Shown one piece after another: positions 4,962 through 5,369 of a stretch of 5,369 nt of DNA. Every line of letters begins with the position of its first letter. Positions within the stretch are counted from its first letter, which is position 1. The stretch lies in the NCBI GenBank assembly GCA_018644745.1, contig JABGPX010000305.1:1-5369 (forward strand), written 5' to 3'. The translations under genes and the position numbers were made by a program. The notes below the pieces were generated by a model. That model was not told where the DNA came from, ran no database searches, and saw only the letters and a list, made by a program, of their open reading frames with translations. The stretch comes from Spirochaetales bacterium (GTDB lineage Bacteria > Spirochaetota > Spirochaetia > ARS1246).

Positions 4962-5369
4962 AACTCGACCGACCTTGGATAACCGCTCACACCGGCTGCG
5001 GCGGAACGCCGCCCAACACTGTCGAATCGGCGTTGGCGGGGCTTGCGGCGGGTTCTGATTTTGTAGAAGTAGATGTAAGGACTACTCTCGACGGAGTTAT
5101 TGTGCTTTCCCATGATGATGACGTCTGCTCGGCGTCCGGGATGAGATTTTTGATAAGCGAGTCGACCTACCCGGAAATCGCGGAGATAGAGAATCCTCCG
5201 CAGCTCCTCGAACCGCTGCTCATCGAGGTATTTTCCCGCGGGGGTTTTGTCAATCTTGATTTCAAGGATGATCGAAGCGTTGTTCCGGCCGCTGAGATTA
5301 TTAAATCACTTCACGCGGAGGATCAGCTCGTCATTACCGGGTGCGAAATCTCCCGCGCAAAGATGGTTC
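4958..5369 (+). CDS. Glycerophosphodiester phosphodiesterase family protein (5' part)
   Basis: The first 137 codons of a gene that runs off the window; the frame is open to the end. It matches the N-terminal half of the GDPD TIM-barrel. AHTGCGG (10-16) takes the place of the usual HRG, PPNTVES (18-24) that of PENTxxA, EVDVRTTLDG (37-46) carries the metal ligands E37 and D39, SHD (51-53) has the catalytic H52, and NLDFK (99-103) is the strand that normally reads NxExK, here with D101 for Glu. The family hydrolyses glycerophosphodiesters to glycerol-3-phosphate and an alcohol, using a divalent metal. No signal peptide is seen, so a cytosolic enzyme is likely. The HTGC start and lost HRG arginine suggest a variant clade whose substrate may differ. 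The ATG at 4958 is chosen because upstream ATGs in other frames stop at once; there is no clear ribosome binding site. It is divergent from the MFS gene and may share the operator at 4912-4930. Confidence 0.88.
   Translation, partial: MKLDRPWITAHTGCGGTPPNTVESALAGLAAGSDFVEVDVRTTLDGVIVLSHDDDVCSASGMRFLISESTYPEIAEIENPPQLLEPLLIEVFSRGGFVNLDFKDDRSVVPAAEIIKSLHAEDQLVITGCEISRAKMV

Noticed and set aside
4928..5113. Minus-strand frame of 61 codons opposite the GDPD start
   Set aside because: The plus strand carries the GDPD E-x-D and H motifs over this stretch; the minus frame has no family features.
1..5369. CRISPR array, tRNA, insertion sequence, or defence or secretion gene cluster
   Set aside because: No regularly spaced repeats, cloverleaf-like segment, transposase motif or defence-type domain was seen on either strand.

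Overview
The window is bacterial DNA of roughly even base composition. It holds six protein genes, two of them cut by the window ends, and I see no RNA gene, mobile element or CRISPR array. The organism cannot be fixed from sequence alone. The protein variants (a Gly/Pro/Arg-rich ABC half-exporter, a HAD protein with a GNN motif IV, a GDPD starting HTGC) look to me like those of Firmicutes and spirochaetes. I lean weakly to a spirochaete or a clostridium-like bacterium.

Layout. Bases 2-2559 (+) carry two ABC exporter half-transporters whose stop and start overlap as TAATG. The first is seen only as its nucleotide-binding domain. Their motif substitutions are complementary and mark a heterodimeric exporter with one degenerate and one working ATPase site. 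From 2588 to 4890 the genes run on the minus strand, convergent with the ABC pair. In transcription order they are a 12-helix MFS transporter of the fosmidomycin-resistance-like type, a 162-base leader or spacer, a HAD-superfamily protein, and a small membrane-anchored protein of unknown function that overlaps the HAD stop by one base (TGATG). From 4958 to the window end (+) is the 5' part of a glycerophosphodiester phosphodiesterase family gene, divergent from the MFS gene.

Regulation. The 67-base divergent gap contains a perfect 7-bp inverted repeat with a 5-base spacer lying over a plausible sigma70-type promoter for the MFS gene, plus a second 10-bp palindrome touching the MFS start codon. 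The MFS-HAD gap contains a possible promoter, a hairpin covering a Shine-Dalgarno-like sequence, and an 18-codon mini-ORF. The convergent gap has a weak hairpin.

Overall this looks like ordinary chromosomal housekeeping and transport content. The ABC pair forms one functional unit, and the HAD and small membrane protein are probably translationally coupled. Nothing ties the three transcription units into one pathway. I found no convincing undescribed system; the most useful leads are the divergent operator-like dyad, the unusual HAD active site with its coupled membrane protein, and the leader in front of them.
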